Below, piece by piece: positions 62,077-64,000 of a stretch of DNA of 64,000 nucleotides. Positions within the stretch are counted from its first letter, which is position 1, and the number at the start of each line of letters is the position of its first letter. Source of the DNA: CAIXSC01 sp046349915. Lineage in GTDB: Bacteria > Planctomycetota > Planctomycetia > Pirellulales > Pirellulaceae. Made by a program: the position numbers and the translations under genes. The stretch is from assembly GCA_046349915.1 (NCBI GenBank), contig JAXMBL010000003.1, forward strand, positions 1,984,001 through 2,048,000, read 5' to 3'. Under the pieces are notes generated by a model. The model made no database searches, was not told the origin of the DNA, and was given only the letters and a program-made list of their open reading frames with translations.

Positions 62077-63099
62077 ATGTCCCTTGTCACTCGACGCCGC
62101 TTCGTGTCGTTTACGGCTGGTGTTGCGGCCGTGTCCACGGCCTCCCTCTGGGGGCTACGTAACCGCACAGCCTCTGCTTCAAGTCGCTGGGAGCGAACAG
62201 GGCGAGCGTTCGGCGCGTCCGCCACCATTACGGTGCTCCACGGCGATCTAAACTCGGCGCGCGAAGCGGCCGACGCCGCTTGGCTCGAACTGGAACGCGT
62301 CGAGCGTCTACTGACCATCTACCAGCCCGATAGCGCGGTCTCCCGCCTGAATGCAACGGGCCGCTTAAAGCCGCCGCCGCGGGAACTGGTTGAAGTATTG
62401 CGAGTGGCCGCGGACATGTCGCGGAAAAGCCGTGGGGCGTTCGACATCACGGTGCAACCTCTCTGGGAACTCTACTCATCATCGCAGCGCCAAGGTCAAC
62501 TTCCAACTCGCGAGCAGGAGGCCGCGGCGCTCGCCCTGGTCGATTGGCGGCGAGTAGTGGTGGATAACGATGTTGTCGAGTTGTTGCCGAACGCCGCGGG
62601 CCAACGCCCTCGGATCACTCTGAATGGGATCGCTCAAGGCTATGTGACCGACCGAGTGCTCGCGACGTTGGCGGCTCACGGCGTCAAGCACGCGCTGCTA
62701 GATACGGGCGAAATGGGGTCGCTCGGCGGAAAACAACAGCGAGAGCCTTGGCGAGTCGGCATTCAGCACCCGCGCGAACCCGATGCTTATATCGCGCTCG
62801 CTGATCTGGAGGGACGCTGTCTCGCGACCAGCGGCGACTACTCTACGCCGCTGTCGCCCGATTTTTCTCGCCACCATGTGTTCGATCCACGCACGGGTCG
62901 ATCTCCGTCCGAACTGTCGAGCGTGTCGATCGTCGCACCCACCGCGACCGAAGCCGATGCACTCTCGACGGCCGTGATGGTCGCCGGCTGGGAGCGAGGA
63001 CGAGCTTTGGTGGAGAGCAGCACCGATGCCGCGGCGCTGCTAGTGGCGAAAGATGGACGAGTCGCCGCGACTCGCGGGTTTCCACTGGCGGCAAGCTGA
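62077..63099 (+). CDS. apbE: FAD:protein FMN transferase, Tat-exported
   Basis: 340 residues. A twin-arginine signal TRRRFVSFTAGVAAVST opens the protein. ApbE attaches FMN to Thr of exported flavoproteins such as Nqr/Rnf subunits. Family blocks are MSRKSRGAFDITVQPLWELY, LNGIAQGYVTDRVL, LLDTGEMGSLGG, ATSGDYSTP, HHVFDPRTGRSP and TEADALSTAVMV. There is no Nqr or Rnf gene in the window to name the target. Confidence 0.95.
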   Translation: MSLVTRRRFVSFTAGVAAVSTASLWGLRNRTASASSRWERTGRAFGASATITVLHGDLNSAREAADAAWLELERVERLLTIYQPDSAVSRLNATGRLKPPPRELVEVLRVAADMSRKSRGAFDITVQPLWELYSSSQRQGQLPTREQEAAALALVDWRRVVVDNDVVELLPNAAGQRPRITLNGIAQGYVTDRVLATLAAHGVKHALLDTGEMGSLGGKQQREPWRVGIQHPREPDAYIALADLEGRCLATSGDYSTPLSPDFSRHHVFDPRTGRSPSELSSVSIVAPTATEADALSTAVMVAGWERGRALVESSTDAAALLVAKDGRVAATRGFPLAAS

Positions 63100-63204
63100 C
63101 CGGCGACAAGTTGACTGGCGACGCGAGAATTCGCGGAGCGTGACGGCGTTACGGTCCTTGAGTTGAGTTTGGTGCGCAGGATTCGCGAGTGGGAGTACGA
63201 GAGC

Positions 63205-64000
63205 ATGTTAGGCAAGCTGTGCGGATCGAGCAGAATGCTGTTTGCGATAGTGGTCTTGGTGCTGCTGGCCAGCTTTACAAACCGCAGCGCTCGGGCCGAC
63301 GTCATTGAGTTTCTCGCGGGCTCGAAACTCGAAGGCAAAGTGACGAAGATCGATAAACAAGCTCGGACCGTGACCTTCGATGCCACCATCGCAGGCTCGA
63401 CTCTGTCACGCACTTATCCCTACGACAAAATTCATGCGGTCACGATGGGAGACAAACGGTACGTCTTGACGGAGAAGATCGCAGGGGGAACGTCGAGCTC
63501 GACGACTCCCAAGAAAGCCGGTTCCGCGGCTAGCGGCGCAAGTTCAGGGTCGTCAGGCGCCGCGGCAGGCAAAGCAAACTCAACGTCGAGTGACGCGAAA
63601 TTGCTGCGCAGCAAGACCGAGATCGAAAAACTGATCGCCGACCAAGGGAGCACTCCTCCCGATTGGCTCGAAGAGACGCCGCTCGAATACCCGCAGACAC
63701 TCGATCTCGATTGGCCAGAGAAGGCGCCGCCGGGTTGGAACAATCAACAGAATGTTGGTCAGTACATTTGGGACATCGTCAATCCCAATCCCAGTCGCTG
63801 GAAGAGCGGCGTGAAGCTACTCCATCATTTGCTCGTCCTGCACAAAGAAGATCCCGCCAAACGGACTCGCGACATGGCGGCGCTCGGCGGAATGTACTTT
63901 CGGTTCTTTCAAGATTATCCGCGCGCGGCCTTCTGGTGGAAAAAGGCGGGCGTGGGCCCCGGCGAAAACGACAGCGTCTCGTTGGGCGAATGCTACTGGC
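63205..64000 (+). CDS. secreted protein of unknown function, truncated at the right edge
   Basis: Open from ATG 63205 to the end of the window (265 codons seen). A signal peptide (MLFAIVVLVLLASF, ending near ARA) is followed by a small beta-rich segment (DVIEFLAGSKLEGKVTKID), a Ser/Ala/Gly low-complexity linker, and a helical part with two DWLEE/DLDWPEKAPPGWN blocks and HHLLVLHKEDPAKRTRDM. The last part resembles the start of TPR-like helices. I do not recognise the family; it is exported and probably periplasmic. Confidence 0.8.
   Translation, partial: MLGKLCGSSRMLFAIVVLVLLASFTNRSARADVIEFLAGSKLEGKVTKIDKQARTVTFDATIAGSTLSRTYPYDKIHAVTMGDKRYVLTEKIAGGTSSSTTPKKAGSAASGASSGSSGAAAGKANSTSSDAKLLRSKTEIEKLIADQGSTPPDWLEETPLEYPQTLDLDWPEKAPPGWNNQQNVGQYIWDIVNPNPSRWKSGVKLLHHLLVLHKEDPAKRTRDMAALGGMYFRFFQDYPRAAFWWKKAGVGPGENDSVSLGECYW

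Overview
The window looks like chromosome of a planctomycete, probably near the Pirellulales. I infer this from the gene families rather than from any marker gene: a CxPxR sulfatase, Tat-exported orphan proteins (DUF3500, a terpenoid-toroid protein), a PEGA-domain protein beside an overlapping ECF sigma/Ser-Thr kinase pair, a SUI1 protein, full hopanoid synthesis genes, McsA/McsB in a non-Firmicute setting, and gene-poor spacers full of short palindromic repeats. Coding density is high and no rRNA, tRNA, CRISPR array, prophage or insertion sequence was recognised.

Layout. 1-14.2 kb: housekeeping and accessory genes (DUF3500, NhaC antiporter, two-component pair, mnmG, a PLP aldolase/racemase-fold enzyme, a carbamoyltransferase-SxtJ-DUF5989 trio, a 160-bp tandem array, a sulfatase). 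14.6-19.3 kb: an encapsulin locus of two tandem shell genes, each with an inserted cyclic-nucleotide-binding-like domain, followed by a SufS-type cysteine desulfurase with a long disordered N-terminal extension, the expected cargo. 19.4-21.0 kb: RRM protein and fatty-acid desaturase. 21.5-30.8 kb: a cyanophycin locus. Two cyanophycin-synthetase-like genes, decayed in complementary halves, and a ferritin form one minus-strand unit. An ABC exporter and a DUF1854 protein run divergently, and a broken tandem copy of the DUF1854 gene follows. 30.8-46.5 kb: cobA-hemD fusion, TPR protein, rpsT, toroid and VWA proteins, a class V aminotransferase, coaD, mcsA-mcsB, trpE, ggt, ispH. 46.7-55.1 kb: hopanoid genes hpnC-hpnD-hpnE (+) facing shc-hpnH-hpnG (-), with a parDE toxin-antitoxin pair between the two arms. 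55.3-64 kb: an exported cyanophycinase-like protein, PEGA protein, ECF sigma plus kinase, SUI1, ApbE and a truncated secreted protein.

How the genes work together. IspH supplies isoprenoid precursors, HpnC/D/E make squalene, Shc cyclises it, and HpnH/HpnG start side-chain addition. The encapsulin genes predict a protein shell around a sulfur-mobilising enzyme. The cyanophycin genes predict storage of Asp/Arg polymer by a two-subunit synthetase, with a possible exported degradative enzyme about 29 kb away.

The most interesting loci are the dual-shell encapsulin/cysteine desulfurase cassette and the split cyanophycin synthetase pair. At least three families of intergenic inverted repeats (a 9-bp-arm REP-like palindrome, an AGTGAAGATCAGTG family and an ATTCGTGG/CCACGAAT family) occupy most long spacers.
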